From the NCBI RefSeq assembly GCF_021353265.1, contig NZ_JAJTWU010000005.1:310001-374000 (forward strand): a stretch of 64,000 nt of DNA. The letters run 5' to 3'. The position numbers and the translations under genes were made by a program. The notes beneath the pieces were generated by a model. The model was not told the DNA's origin and ran no database searches. It worked only from the letters and a program-made list of their open reading frames with translations. This stretch comes from Pelomonas cellulosilytica. Its GTDB lineage: Bacteria > Pseudomonadota > Gammaproteobacteria > Burkholderiales > Burkholderiaceae_C. Shown here piece after piece: positions 18,622 to 26,931 of the stretch (positions are counted from its first letter, which is position 1; each line of letters opens with the position of its first letter).

Positions 18622-19250
18622 GCTACAGCGTCAAGGAACTCTTCTACACGCTGCAGGGCGAGGGCGCTCAGGCCGGCCGCGCTGCCGTGTTCTGCCGCTT
18701 CGCCGGCTGCAACCTGTGGAGCGGCCGCGAGCAGGACCGGGCAGCGGCCGTCTGCACCTTCTGCGACACGGACTTCGTCGGCACGGACGGTGAGGGTGGT
18801 GGCAAGTTCGTGACCGCCACGGATCTGGCCGATGCCGTTGCGAAGGCCTGGCCCGGCGGCGGTGGCAAGCCCTATGTCGTCTGCACCGGCGGTGAGCCGC
18901 TGCTGCAGCTGGACGCGCCGCTGATCGACGCGCTCCATGCCCGCGGCTTCGAGATCGCCGTCGAGACCAACGGTACGCAACCCGCGCCGCCGGGGCTGGA
19001 CTGGATCTGCGTCAGCCCCAAGGCCGACGCGCCGCTGGTGCTGACCTCAGGGCACGAGCTGAAGCTCGTCTACCCGCAGCCGCTGGCGCTGCCCGAGCGA
19101 TTCGCCGGGCTGGACTTCCAGCACTTCTTCCTGCAGCCGATGGACTCGGTGCTGCAACGCCAGCACATGAAGGCGGCGGTGGACTACTGCATGCGGCATC
19201 CGCAGTGGCGGTTGTCGGTGCAGATGCACAAGGTGGTGGGGATCGCCTGA
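18618..19250 (+). CDS. queE: 7-carboxy-7-deazaguanine synthase QueE
   Basis: 210-residue radical SAM enzyme that turns 6-carboxytetrahydropterin into 7-carboxy-7-deazaguanine, the step after QueD in queuosine synthesis. YTLQGEGAQAGR marks the QueE N-terminus. The cluster-binding cysteines are C31, C46 and C49, spaced C-x14-C-x2-C, the long spacing known from Burkholderia-type QueE in place of the usual CX3CX2C. VCTGGEPLLQ is the glycine-rich SAM motif, followed by EIAVETNGTQ. Its ATG overlaps the stop of the upstream QueD-like gene, so the two are translationally coupled. queC and queF are not in the window. Confidence 0.95.
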   Translation: MSYSVKELFYTLQGEGAQAGRAAVFCRFAGCNLWSGREQDRAAAVCTFCDTDFVGTDGEGGGKFVTATDLADAVAKAWPGGGGKPYVVCTGGEPLLQLDAPLIDALHARGFEIAVETNGTQPAPPGLDWICVSPKADAPLVLTSGHELKLVYPQPLALPERFAGLDFQHFFLQPMDSVLQRQHMKAAVDYCMRHPQWRLSVQMHKVVGIA

Positions 19251-19441
19251 GGCGGTTTCGTAGCGCTTGAGCCAAGCGGTGCAGGGTCTGCCGCTGCGAC
19301 GCAATAGTCAAAATAGGCGGCGCTGGAACGAGTGAATACTACCGGCAGAAAACTAAATGTAGGCCATTCTGTTTGCCTTGCCGCCAATTCACTCAAAGGC
19401 CAACCAAATCTATTTACTTGCTGGCTGCAATCGCCGCCTTC

Positions 19442-19783
19442 TTAGGAAAACCATTGTTTGAGGGTCTCCTTCGCCCTCAGTACGTGTTCTTCCTTGATGT
19501 GGGCTGCAGTCATTGCCACGGCTGCAGCAAGCGCACCCAAGTCATCGGTGTAGCCGATAACGGGCGTGATGTCGGGAATGGCGTCAATCGGGGAGATGAA
19601 GTAGCCAAGTGCGCCATATATGACGGTCTTCGCCCAAACCGGAGTGTCCGGGTCTGATGCACTGTAGTAGAGCTTCAGCGCGGGTTCCAGAACGGCTTCC
19701 CCAGCTGCCTTAGCATAGCCCTTTACCTTATCCCAAAAGCCTCCATCAGAATAGGCCTCTGTATATTGATTTTCTGGCACCAT
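19442..19783 (-). CDS. DUF1232 (YkvA-like) protein
   Basis: 113-residue protein with the DUF1232 core VIYGALGYFISPIDAIPDITPVIGYTDDLGALAAA, predicted to be membrane-associated; function unknown. An AGGAGG lies only two bases before the ATG at 19783 but five before the following GTG (19780), so GTG 19780 may be the real start. The surrounding stretch, about 19250-20030, is clearly lower in GC than its neighbours, which suggests recent acquisition. The 191-nt (19251-19441) and roughly 240-nt (19784-20024) flanks show no other gene. Confidence 0.85.
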   Translation of the reverse strand: MVPENQYTEAYSDGGFWDKVKGYAKAAGEAVLEPALKLYYSASDPDTPVWAKTVIYGALGYFISPIDAIPDITPVIGYTDDLGALAAAVAMTAAHIKEEHVLRAKETLKQWFS

Positions 19784-20024
19784 GACCTCCTGTTGAGCGG
19801 TGGGATACACCAATGTTGTTGAGTTGCATAACGCACGCACTGTGGACAAAAGAGGCTGCTTTAACGGCCAAGCATGCCTCTCGGCAGGCCGCAGTGTGCA
19901 AGCACTATGCCAATAGAACACCGACGAAACTGGCGGAATATGACCAGTATTTCACTCTCAACAACCGCTCAACGTGCACCACTTCACGGGCCATGCGACT
20001 CTCTGCCGGGCTCAACAGCGGCCC

Positions 20025-20050
20025 AATTAAAAGGGAGCCCGCAGGCTCCC
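20025..20050 (-). terminator. Rho-independent terminator of the ompW-like gene
   Basis: On the minus strand a GGGAGCC stem, TGCG loop and GGCTCCC stem are followed by TTTTAATT. It lies 31 nt past the OmpW-like stop codon and is the clearest intrinsic terminator in the window. Confidence 0.88.
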
Positions 20051-20080
20051 TCGTATTGACCGGGTCGCGCCGACGCGCGG

Positions 20081-20749
20081 TCAGAACCGGTAGCCCACGC
20101 CGAACTTGATCGACACGGGGTCCAGCGTCGTCTCGATGGTCTGGCCTGTAGACAACGAGCCGGTTGTCTTGATGAAGGTCTTCGTGACCGACAGGCTCGC
20201 GGACCAGTCCTTGTTGACGTTGTAGGCCGCACCCAGTTCCGCGGTCAGGCCCAGGCGGCTCTTCATGGACAGCGTGGTGGGGTTGTTGACCGTGCCACCG
20301 GTGATGCCGGAGAGCGCCGTCGTGGCCTTGGGGTGGTAGAAGTAGCCGTAGGTCGGGCCAGCTCCGACGAAGGGCCGCAAGCTGCTGCTCGCGTCGCCGA
20401 AGCGGTACTGCGCCAGCAGCGTGATTGGCAGCGACTTGACCGTGCCGAGCTTGCCCACGCCCTGGATGGCGCCGGCGCCGACGATGTCGTGCTTGAACGG
20501 CGCGGCGATGGGCAGGTCGATGCTGATGTGGTCGGTCCAGTAGTAGGTCACACCACCGACGAAGGAGGTGGCCTTCTTCACGTCGATCTTGGTGCCGGCC
20601 AGGCTGGGCGCGGTGAGGTCGCCGCTGTCGACCTGCGGGCTGATCTGGGCCGCGCCGGCATAGACGACGACGCTGCCAGCCGCCTGTGCGAAGGCGCCGG
20701 ACGTGGCGAGCAGCGTGGCCGCGGCACCGAGGAGGATCTTGGTTTTCAT
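20081..20749 (-). CDS. OmpW family outer membrane protein
   Basis: 222 residues with a signal peptide (MKTKILLGAAATLLATSGAFAQA) and an eight-stranded-barrel pattern ending in aromatic Phe (KFGVGYRF), as outer-membrane insertion requires. ITLLAQYRFGDASSSLRPFVGAGPTYGYF is the OmpW-type strand pattern. OmpW proteins form narrow hydrophobic channels. A good GGAG lies before the ATG. It is 28 nt downstream of the GDSL lipoprotein gene on the same strand, so the two may form an operon ending at the terminator 20025-20050. Confidence 0.9.
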   Translation of the reverse strand: MKTKILLGAAATLLATSGAFAQAAGSVVVYAGAAQISPQVDSGDLTAPSLAGTKIDVKKATSFVGGVTYYWTDHISIDLPIAAPFKHDIVGAGAIQGVGKLGTVKSLPITLLAQYRFGDASSSLRPFVGAGPTYGYFYHPKATTALSGITGGTVNNPTTLSMKSRLGLTAELGAAYNVNKDWSASLSVTKTFIKTTGSLSTGQTIETTLDPVSIKFGVGYRF

Positions 20750-20777
20750 AGGGTGTCTCCGGAGGTGGGGCCGTGGG

Positions 20778-21959
20778 TCAGAGCCAGCCCTTGGTGGCCA
20801 ACGACTTGGCGATCAGCTGCTGCGTGAGCTGGTGGCCGTAGGGCGACGGGTGGAAGCCATCGGCAAAGCCGTAGCTCTTCCACCAGTCGGCGCCGCTGAC
20901 GCCGACTGGTGGCGCGGCAGACAGCGCGGTCGCCGTGCAGGTCGGGAAGGTGTAGGTGGGCAGGCCGTCGGCGCCGGTTCCGGTGACGGGGCAGGCGGCC
21001 ACGGACACGTTGCTCAGACCGAACTGCGCGGGCGTGGCGACCTGGTCCTGGAAGCCCTTGTAGAAGTCGATGACGGCGACGCCATCGTTGCCCGCGAGTT
21101 TGCTGGCCAGCTGCGTGTTGTAGGCCGTGATCCAGCCCTGGAACAGCGCTTGCGACTGCGCGCGTGCCGTGGCGCCGGCAGTGCCACCGCCGCTGGCCAG
21201 CGCGATGTTGTCGAGCACCTTCTGGAAGCGTGGCGTGAAGGTGATGTCGGGGATGTTCATCACGACGACGTGCGTGGCGCCCTTGTCGAGCACGCTGGCC
21301 TTGATGGCGTTGTAGAACTTGTCGGCCAGCGCCGTCATGTACGCGCCGCCGATTTGCGCCGTCGTCGTCGCGCCACCGCCGAGTGCGGCGCTGATCTGCG
21401 TCGGCGTCAGCAGCGTGCCGAGCATCGCGGAGTAAGCCGCGGCGTTGTCGGTGCGGGCGCGCAGGTAGGCGCCGATGAGGTCGGCCGCGTCGTTGCCGCC
21501 GCCGTCGATGATGACCAGGTCACTCGACGTGTAGCTGCCCGTGGCGGCATAAGTAGCCATCTGCGTGCCGATGGTCAGCGGCACGAGGCCGCTGTTGGCG
21601 CCGGCGCCCATGTAGTTGATGAGGCTGCCGGCGATGGCGTAGTTGCTGCAGCCGGTCTGCGCGGTGTTGGGCGCGAAGGGCGCCGTGGCCACGCCGGTGT
21701 ACTTGAAGAAGTTGCACAGCGTCAGGCCGTAGTTGGCCGCGATGCGCTCAACGTAGAGCAGGCTGTCGGCACTCTGGATGGTGAACTTGTAGCCGATGGT
21801 GCCGCTGTCCTGGAGGCTGTCGCCGAAGACCTTGACGGATGTGAACTTCACCTGGGGGGTCGTGTCGGCTGTCGCGCCGCCACCGCCGCAGCCCGCCACG
21901 AGCAGGCCGGCCAGCAATGCCGCCGTTGCCGCCGCCATCCGGTTGAGGAAGGGTTTCAT
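20778..21959 (-). CDS. GDSL-family lipase/esterase lipoprotein
   Basis: 393-residue SGNH/GDSL hydrolase. The N-terminus has a lipobox (LLVAGC followed by GGGG), so it should be lipidated. Block I is VFGDSLQDSGT with the nucleophile Ser; block V is DGFHPSPYGH near the C-terminus with the catalytic Asp and His. The overall layout, with a Cys-containing middle region, is that of extracellular polyester or lipid esterases. Start ATG 21959 has an AAGGAG seven bases upstream; the frame runs open far further upstream but without features. Likely operon with the OmpW-like gene. Confidence 0.87.
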   Translation of the reverse strand: MKPFLNRMAAATAALLAGLLVAGCGGGGATADTTPQVKFTSVKVFGDSLQDSGTIGYKFTIQSADSLLYVERIAANYGLTLCNFFKYTGVATAPFAPNTAQTGCSNYAIAGSLINYMGAGANSGLVPLTIGTQMATYAATGSYTSSDLVIIDGGGNDAADLIGAYLRARTDNAAAYSAMLGTLLTPTQISAALGGGATTTAQIGGAYMTALADKFYNAIKASVLDKGATHVVVMNIPDITFTPRFQKVLDNIALASGGGTAGATARAQSQALFQGWITAYNTQLASKLAGNDGVAVIDFYKGFQDQVATPAQFGLSNVSVAACPVTGTGADGLPTYTFPTCTATALSAAPPVGVSGADWWKSYGFADGFHPSPYGHQLTQQLIAKSLATKGWL

Positions 21960-22089
21960 CGTTGTCTCCTTGGCGACCCCTCGAGGGAAACGCCTGCAAA
22001 TTCCAGGGACGGCAACTCTAGCGTCAGCCCACGGCGGTGCCGGAGGTTTTTTGGCGCCTCTTGCATAGGCCGAAAGCCGCGCGCAAGTC

Positions 22090-22245
22090 TGTGGATGACG
22101 CTGGGACAACCCGACAGATATCCACAGCCCGAGGCCCTTCGGCAAAGTTGTTCCCAATCGCGACGCGAACCATCCCGGGTGTGGCGCACAGGCTTGTGCG
22201 TGACGCAAGCGCTTGGTCTGCAACGAATTTTTCGGCTTGTCCACA
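22090..22245. other. Three near-consensus DnaA boxes in a 361-nt gene-free stretch
   Basis: The gene-free stretch 21960-22320 holds three 9-mers one base off TTATCCACA: TGTGGATGA (22090-22098, reverse), ATATCCACA (22118-22126) and TTGTCCACA (22237-22245). Nearby DNA (about 22225-22320) is AT-richer, including a TTGAAA that could be a -35 for the MazG-like gene. It may bind DnaA as a regulatory or titration site; nothing else marks it as an origin. Confidence 0.4.
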
Positions 22246-22320
22246 GCGCGGGCCGCCCTCTACCACCACGACTACTTTGAAATCTTCAATACCGTATGGA
22301 ATACATAGGACACTTTTTCG

Positions 22321-22638
22321 ATGGATATCCCCGCCCTCCAACAACGCCTGCGCCGCTTCGCCGACGAGCGCGACTGGCAGCCCTACCAGACGCCCAAGAA
22401 CCTCGCGATGGCGATGACAGTCGAAGCAGCCGAGCTGCTGGAAATCTTCCAGTGGCTCACGCCCGAGCAGTCCGTAGCCCTCAGCGACGACCAGCGCCGC
22501 CACCTCGGTGAGGAGCTGTCCGACGTGCTGCTCTACCTCGTGCAGATCGCCGATCATGGCGGCGTCGACCTGGACGCCGCCGTCGAACGCAAGCTCGCGA
22601 TGAACGCCATCAAACATCCACCACTGAAGAGGTCTTGA
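22321..22638 (+). CDS. MazG-like nucleotide pyrophosphohydrolase
   Basis: 105-residue all-alpha NTP pyrophosphatase of the MazG/dCTPase type, which hydrolyses (often non-canonical) nucleoside triphosphates to monophosphate and pyrophosphate. The metal-binding acidic pairs are in the helix AAELLEIFQW and in EELSDVLLYLVQ, and the usual C-terminal Asn/Lys segment is RKLAMNAIKHP. The next gene's ATG starts two bases after this stop, so a housekeeping pair with the DnaQ-like exonuclease is likely. Substrate preference cannot be read from sequence. Confidence 0.9.
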   Translation: MDIPALQQRLRRFADERDWQPYQTPKNLAMAMTVEAAELLEIFQWLTPEQSVALSDDQRRHLGEELSDVLLYLVQIADHGGVDLDAAVERKLAMNAIKHPPLKRS

Positions 22639-22640
22639 GG

Positions 22641-23297
22641 ATGGAGACGCTAGCCATCGTGGACTTCGAGACCACGGGACTCGGACCGACGAGCGGCGGC
22701 CGGGCGACGGAGATCGCGGCCGTGTTGGTGCGCGGCGGTGATGTGGTGGACGCCTGGTCCAGCCTGATGAATAGCGGCGCCTGGGTGCCGCCGCACATCC
22801 AGGCACTGACGGGCATCAGCAACGAGATGCTGGCGAACGCGCCGGATTCCGCCGCCGTCATGCAGCAGCTGGCGCGATTCACGGCGGGCTGCCCGCTGGT
22901 GGCGCACAACGCGGCCTTCGACCGGGGCTTCTGGCAGGCGGAGATGCAGCGGGCCGGGCTTGCTGCCGACCCGGCGCATCAGTTCGCGTGCACGGTGCTG
23001 TTGTCGAGACGGCTGTGGCCAGAGGCCGGCAGCCATTCGCTGGGCGCAATGACGCGCTTCCATGGCATCCGCTTCGATGGGCCGGCCCACCGGGCGATGG
23101 CGGATGCGCGCGTCACGGCGGCGCTGTGGCTGAAGATCCACGAGGAAGTGGCACGGCGTTTCGCGATGGACCTGGGCGAGCTGGCCGTGGACCATGCTTT
23201 GCTGGCGGAGCTGCAGCGCACGCCGGTGCGCTGGCTGCGGCGCGGCCTCGTGGAGCAGGTAAAGCGGCGCCGGACGGCGCTACCCGCTGCCGCTTGA
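22641..23297 (+). CDS. DnaQ-like DEDDh 3'-5' exonuclease
   Basis: 218 residues with all three exonuclease motifs: ExoI VDFETTG (D8, E10), ExoII LVAHNAAFDRGFW, and ExoIII HRAMADARVTAALW with the DEDDh histidine. It resembles the epsilon-subunit-like exonucleases that act alone on DNA or RNA ends, not full-length DnaQ, since no clamp or alpha-binding tail is visible. ATG 22641 has AGAGG eight bases upstream; the TTG at 22635 overlaps the previous stop and is less likely. Paired with the MazG-like gene. Confidence 0.9.
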   Translation: METLAIVDFETTGLGPTSGGRATEIAAVLVRGGDVVDAWSSLMNSGAWVPPHIQALTGISNEMLANAPDSAAVMQQLARFTAGCPLVAHNAAFDRGFWQAEMQRAGLAADPAHQFACTVLLSRRLWPEAGSHSLGAMTRFHGIRFDGPAHRAMADARVTAALWLKIHEEVARRFAMDLGELAVDHALLAELQRTPVRWLRRGLVEQVKRRRTALPAAA

Positions 23298-23390
23298 GCC
23301 GATAAAAAAAACCTGTCAAGAGGCCAGCACAGCGACATGGACCATGACAATCCCGCCCTTTCGTCTCCGCGTCATCGTCCAAAGAGTTCC

Positions 23391-23909
23391 ATGTCCGTGA
23401 TCCAGGTTCGCCCCGCCACTCTGCGCGATGCCAAGGCCATCGCCGAGATCCACGTCGCCGCCAGCCAAGACGCCTACAAGACCCTGTTGCCCGCGGCGGC
23501 GCTGGATGCAATGTCGGTGCAGAAGCGACAGGCCTTTTGGCGTGAAGCCATCGACCTGTGCGAGCCGCAGGTCATCGTCGCGCATCTGGACAACAAGATC
23601 ATGGGCTTCGCCGGCTTCGATCGCTCGCGCGACAAAGGCACACCGGCCACGACCGGCGAGATCTGGGCGATGTTTGCCGACCCCGTGCACTGGGACAAGG
23701 GCGTGGGCCTGGCCCTGTGGGACGCGACGCGCGATGGTCTGCAGGAAGAAGGCTGCACCAAGGCCACGCTGTGGTGCTACCTGCGCAATGAACGCGCGTT
23801 GCGTTTCTTCGAGCTGGCCGGCTTCAAGCGCGAGCTGGGCAGCGCCCGCACGAGCGAAGTGGGCGGCGCCCGCGTCGAGGAAATCCGCCTGCACCGCTCG
23901 CTGGTGTGA
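23391..23909 (+). CDS. GNAT family N-acetyltransferase
   Basis: 172-residue GCN5-type acetyltransferase. IQVRPATLRDAKAIAEIHVAA is the usual N-terminal strand-helix; acetyl-CoA-binding motif A is degenerate around WDKGVGLALWDATRDGL; motif B is LWCYLRNERALRFFELAGFKRE. Acceptor substrate unknown. ATG 23391 is preferred to 23337 because it gives the family N-terminus. It stands alone, followed by a hairpin (23960-23980) and a convergent gene. Confidence 0.88.
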   Translation: MSVIQVRPATLRDAKAIAEIHVAASQDAYKTLLPAAALDAMSVQKRQAFWREAIDLCEPQVIVAHLDNKIMGFAGFDRSRDKGTPATTGEIWAMFADPVHWDKGVGLALWDATRDGLQEEGCTKATLWCYLRNERALRFFELAGFKRELGSARTSEVGGARVEEIRLHRSLV

Positions 23910-23959
23910 GGCGCTTCGTCCAGGCTCGCGCCGCTGCATGCGGGCGATCCTGAACGGCC

Positions 23960-23980
23960 GTGGCCCGGTGCTCGGGCCAC
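23960..23980. terminator. Hairpin between convergent GNAT and HNH-like genes
   Basis: GTGGCCCG and CGGGCCAC pair over 8 bp around a GTGCT loop, 50 nt after the GNAT stop and 4 nt beyond the end of the opposing gene. It lacks a strong T-tract but is well placed to end transcription in both directions. Confidence 0.5.
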
Positions 23981-23984
23981 CGTT

Positions 23985-25028
23985 TCAGCTCTGGTAGCCG
24001 TGGGTCGACAGTGCCCAGCCGTCCGTCGCGTCGTCATGGCGCTGGATGTGGACCGGGCTCAGCTTCTTCGCCGCGGCACGCTCTACGAGAGCCTCGGCCT
24101 GGTCGGCCGTCAACTGCAGCGCGAAGCGCAGCCAGCGCTTTTGCACCAGCGGTTGGGCCCAGGCGTCTTCCAGTGCCCAGCGGATCTCGTGCGGCGCCTG
24201 CAGCTCCGCGGCGGCCAGCACGCGCGGCGCCAGAGCCAGCAGAAAGCGGTTGAAGTCGGCGCGCAGCGCGTCGGTCGGCAGCAGCGCTTCCAGCCGTGAC
24301 AGGCGGGCGCTCCAGCCCGGCGTCGCGAGCTGGCGCGTGACCAGCGCCTGCAGCGCCTGGATGGGGTTGAACAGCCGCAGCCGGTTGGGTGGCAGGACGC
24401 ACAGCGGGATCTGCGCGGCGTCTTCATGGCTCAGTGGCGTGACGAAGCTGGCCAGTACCGCCAGGCGCCGCCACTCAGCTTCGGCGAGCCCGCCGATGCG
24501 GGTGATGGGCCCGGCGGCACAGCTGGCGGCCATCTCCGATAGCGCACGGTGGCCGCGGTCGCCCTTGGCCCGATTGGCGCGAGCGCTCATGATGGCCAGG
24601 TTGCCCGCCGCGTAGCCGGCATCGTCACGCACGCGGTCGATGCTGCGCTTGTCGTCGGCCAGGGCTTCGCGGGTGATGGGGCAGTGCGCGGCGTCCAGCT
24701 GAGCCAGGTAATGCGGCGTGAGCTGGATGTCCTCGTAGTTCCGGCCGCGGGCCCAGGCATGCGTGCGCAGTGACAGCCACAGCGTCACCTGCGGGCTGGC
24801 CGGTTGGCGCACCGCCTTGCCGCGGGCAGCCATCCAGCCGCGCTGCAGCGGCGACTGCGGGTACAGGTGGGCGATAGGCGGCGTGATGCCGTGCAGCGCG
24901 TAGTCGCGACCTAGTGCCAGGCCGACGCGTTCATGCGCGCTGACGGCGGCGGGCGCGTCATCCATGTCGAGCGCGAACTGGACGAGGCTGGGGTGGACGG
25001 CGGTCTGAGCGTTCAGGGCGGCTTGCAT
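23985..25028 (-). CDS. Conserved hypothetical protein with an HNH-like segment
   Basis: 347 residues, not assigned to a named family. Residues about 120-165 run C-P-I-T, SIDRVRDDAGYAAGNLAIMS and ANRAKGD; this C-(x)n-SxDRv-(x)n-GYxxGN-(x)n-aNxxKgD layout is what HNH/endonuclease-VII-like nucleases show around the beta-beta-alpha fold. The usual catalytic His is not obvious, so it may be inactive or non-nuclease. The remaining helical parts have no motif I know. ATG 25028 has a GGAG seven bases upstream. Divergent from a WYL-domain regulator gene, which could control it. Confidence 0.65.
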   Translation of the reverse strand: MQAALNAQTAVHPSLVQFALDMDDAPAAVSAHERVGLALGRDYALHGITPPIAHLYPQSPLQRGWMAARGKAVRQPASPQVTLWLSLRTHAWARGRNYEDIQLTPHYLAQLDAAHCPITREALADDKRSIDRVRDDAGYAAGNLAIMSARANRAKGDRGHRALSEMAASCAAGPITRIGGLAEAEWRRLAVLASFVTPLSHEDAAQIPLCVLPPNRLRLFNPIQALQALVTRQLATPGWSARLSRLEALLPTDALRADFNRFLLALAPRVLAAAELQAPHEIRWALEDAWAQPLVQKRWLRFALQLTADQAEALVERAAAKKLSPVHIQRHDDATDGWALSTHGYQS

Positions 25029-25128
25029 CGCAGGCTCCGGTTGAGGGATGGCCACAGTCTGCGAGCCAGGTAGCTCATGAGATGATCCACCGCCAAACCA
25101 CTGTGAATATTTTCAGGACGCCGCCGAC

Positions 25129-26118
25129 ATGGACCGCACCGAGCGCTTCTACAAGATCGAGATGCTGATCCGCGCGCAGGGATGTGTCAGCTTTGCGGCG
25201 TTGCTGGAGGCGCTGGAGGTTTCGCCAGCCACGCTGAAGCGTGACCTTGCCTACCTGCGCGAGCGGCTGGACGCGCCGATCGAATACGACGCCTCGACCA
25301 ACGGCTACCGCTTCGGCCAGCAGTGGCGCGGCGGCAAGCACGAGCTGCCGGGTGTGTGGTTCAACGAGGCCGAGCTGCATGCGCTGCTGACGATGCAGCA
25401 GATGCTGGCCGGGCTGGACGAACAGGGTGTCGTGGGCCGGCACCTGCAGCCGATGTTCGACAAGATCACCGGCATGCTGGGCGTGGACCAGGGCGAGGCG
25501 CAAGAGCTGCGCCGGCGCGTCAAGCTCATCGGCACGGCGCGGCGTCGCATCGTCGGCGAGAGCTTCGAGACCGTCGGCAGTGCCGTCGTCAAGCGGCGCC
25601 GGCTGGCGCTGCGCTACCGTAAAAAGGCGGGCGACGTCAGCGAGCGCGAGGTGTCGCCGCAGCGGCTGGTGCACCACCGCCATGCCTGGTACCTGGACGC
25701 CTTCTGCCACCAGAGCCGCGGCCTGCGCCGCTTCGCGCTGGACGGCATTGAGGCCGCGACGATGCTGGACGCAGCGGCCCAGGCGCTGCCGCTGGACGCG
25801 CTGGAGGCCGAGCTGGACCGCGGCTACGGCATCTTCGCCGGTGGCACACCACGCGAAGCCGAGCTGGTGTTCCGCCCGGAGGCTGCGGCCTGGGTTTCGC
25901 GCGAGGAATGGCATCCGGCACAGCGCAGCGAGTTCCTGCCCGACGGTCGCTGGCGGTTGCAGCTGCCTTATGTGGACGATACCGAGCTGCTGATGGACCT
26001 GCTGCGCCACGCCGGGCAGGTGGAGGTCGTCGCGCCGGCCGAGCTGCGCGATGCGTTCGCGGCGCGGCTGAGGCAGGCGGTGGCGGCGTTGCCGGACGTT
26101 TGCGACAAGTCATCATGA
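25129..26118 (+). CDS. WYL-domain transcriptional regulator
   Basis: 329 residues: N-terminal winged helix-turn-helix (ERFYKIEMLIRAQGCVSFAALLEALEVSPATLKRDLAYLRE), then a WYL domain with RLALRYRKKAG and the name-giving WYLDAFC near residue 190, and a C-terminal WCX-like extension. WYL proteins sense ligands, often nucleotides or DNA ends, and commonly control defence or DNA-damage genes. It lies divergent from the HNH-like gene with 100 nt of AT-richer DNA between, the most likely place of action. Confidence 0.92.
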   Translation: MDRTERFYKIEMLIRAQGCVSFAALLEALEVSPATLKRDLAYLRERLDAPIEYDASTNGYRFGQQWRGGKHELPGVWFNEAELHALLTMQQMLAGLDEQGVVGRHLQPMFDKITGMLGVDQGEAQELRRRVKLIGTARRRIVGESFETVGSAVVKRRRLALRYRKKAGDVSEREVSPQRLVHHRHAWYLDAFCHQSRGLRRFALDGIEAATMLDAAAQALPLDALEAELDRGYGIFAGGTPREAELVFRPEAAAWVSREEWHPAQRSEFLPDGRWRLQLPYVDDTELLMDLLRHAGQVEVVAPAELRDAFAARLRQAVAALPDVCDKSS

Positions 26119-26172
26119 CCCGCCTGAGATGGCGTTAGGCTCACGGCGTTTTCCACCTCCGAAGGAGCTGCG

Positions 26173-26484
26173 ATGAGCACTGCAACCACCCAGGCCAAGG
26201 ACAAGCTGGCCGCGGATTTTCGCGCCGTCATGGACGACATCGACAAGCTGATGACGGCCACCGGCCAGGAAGCCCAGGGCGAGGCGAAGGCGCTGCGCGC
26301 CCGCATCCGCGAGCGGCTGGACGAGGCACGCGACAAGATCGTCGACGTGCAGCAAGAGACGGTGGAGCGCGCCAAGGCTGCGGCCGCCGCGACGGACGAC
26401 TACGTGCATGCCAAGCCCTGGCAGGCCATCGGCGTGGCGGCGGCCATCGGGCTGGCGCTGGGCGTGCTGATCGGCCGCCGCTGA
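26173..26484 (+). CDS. DUF883 family (YqjD/ElaB-like) membrane-anchored protein
   Basis: 103 residues: a long amphipathic helix (about 1-75), then a C-terminal hydrophobic anchor (IGVAAAIGLALGVLIGRR) preceded by KPWQA. That is the YqjD/ElaB architecture: tail-anchored inner-membrane proteins that bind ribosomes in stationary phase in E. coli. GGAG lies eight bases before the ATG. First of three genes in the order yqjD-yqjE-yqjK, as in E. coli. Confidence 0.9.
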   Translation: MSTATTQAKDKLAADFRAVMDDIDKLMTATGQEAQGEAKALRARIRERLDEARDKIVDVQQETVERAKAAAAATDDYVHAKPWQAIGVAAAIGLALGVLIGRR

Positions 26485-26553
26485 CATGCGGGCCGGCTTG
26501 GGGGCGGCTCAGCGCCCGGCCTGCGTCTCTGAAGCAGCGCGGCTGCCGCGGTC

Positions 26554-26931
26554 GTGAGCACGCAGGAACCTGTCTCCGGCCCGCTGCGGCGGTTGGGCGC
26601 GTCGCTGCTGACGCTGGGGCGCATCCGGCTCGAACTGCTGGCCATCGAGGCGCAGGAAGAGAAGGAGCGAATTGCCCAGCTGCTGCTGTGGGCAGTGTTG
26701 GCCGCGCTGCTCGCGGGCTTCGCGGTGCTGATGGCACTGGTGCTGGCCATCGTGGCGCTGTGGGATAGCCATCCGCTGCTGGCACTGGGCGGCGCGTGTG
26801 TCGTGCTGGTCGTGGCGGCGGCGCTGGCCCTGCGGCAGCTGAAGTCACTGGTAGCCCAGCCGTCCACGCTGTTCCAGGCCAGCATCGCCGAGCTGCGGGA
26901 CGACGCGGACGCGCTGCACCGCCAGCCATGA
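26554..26931 (+). CDS. YqjE-like phage holin superfamily membrane protein
   Basis: 125 residues with two membrane helices (LLLWAVLAALLAGFAVLMALVLAIVALW and LALGGACVVLVVAAALAL) between charged ends; this matches the YqjE branch of the holin-like PF07332 family. Despite the name it is a chromosomal envelope protein with unknown role. Start codon is GTG 26554 with no clear Shine-Dalgarno, 69 nt after the DUF883 gene. It overlaps the next gene by ATGA. Confidence 0.85.
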   Translation: MSTQEPVSGPLRRLGASLLTLGRIRLELLAIEAQEEKERIAQLLLWAVLAALLAGFAVLMALVLAIVALWDSHPLLALGGACVVLVVAAALALRQLKSLVAQPSTLFQASIAELRDDADALHRQP

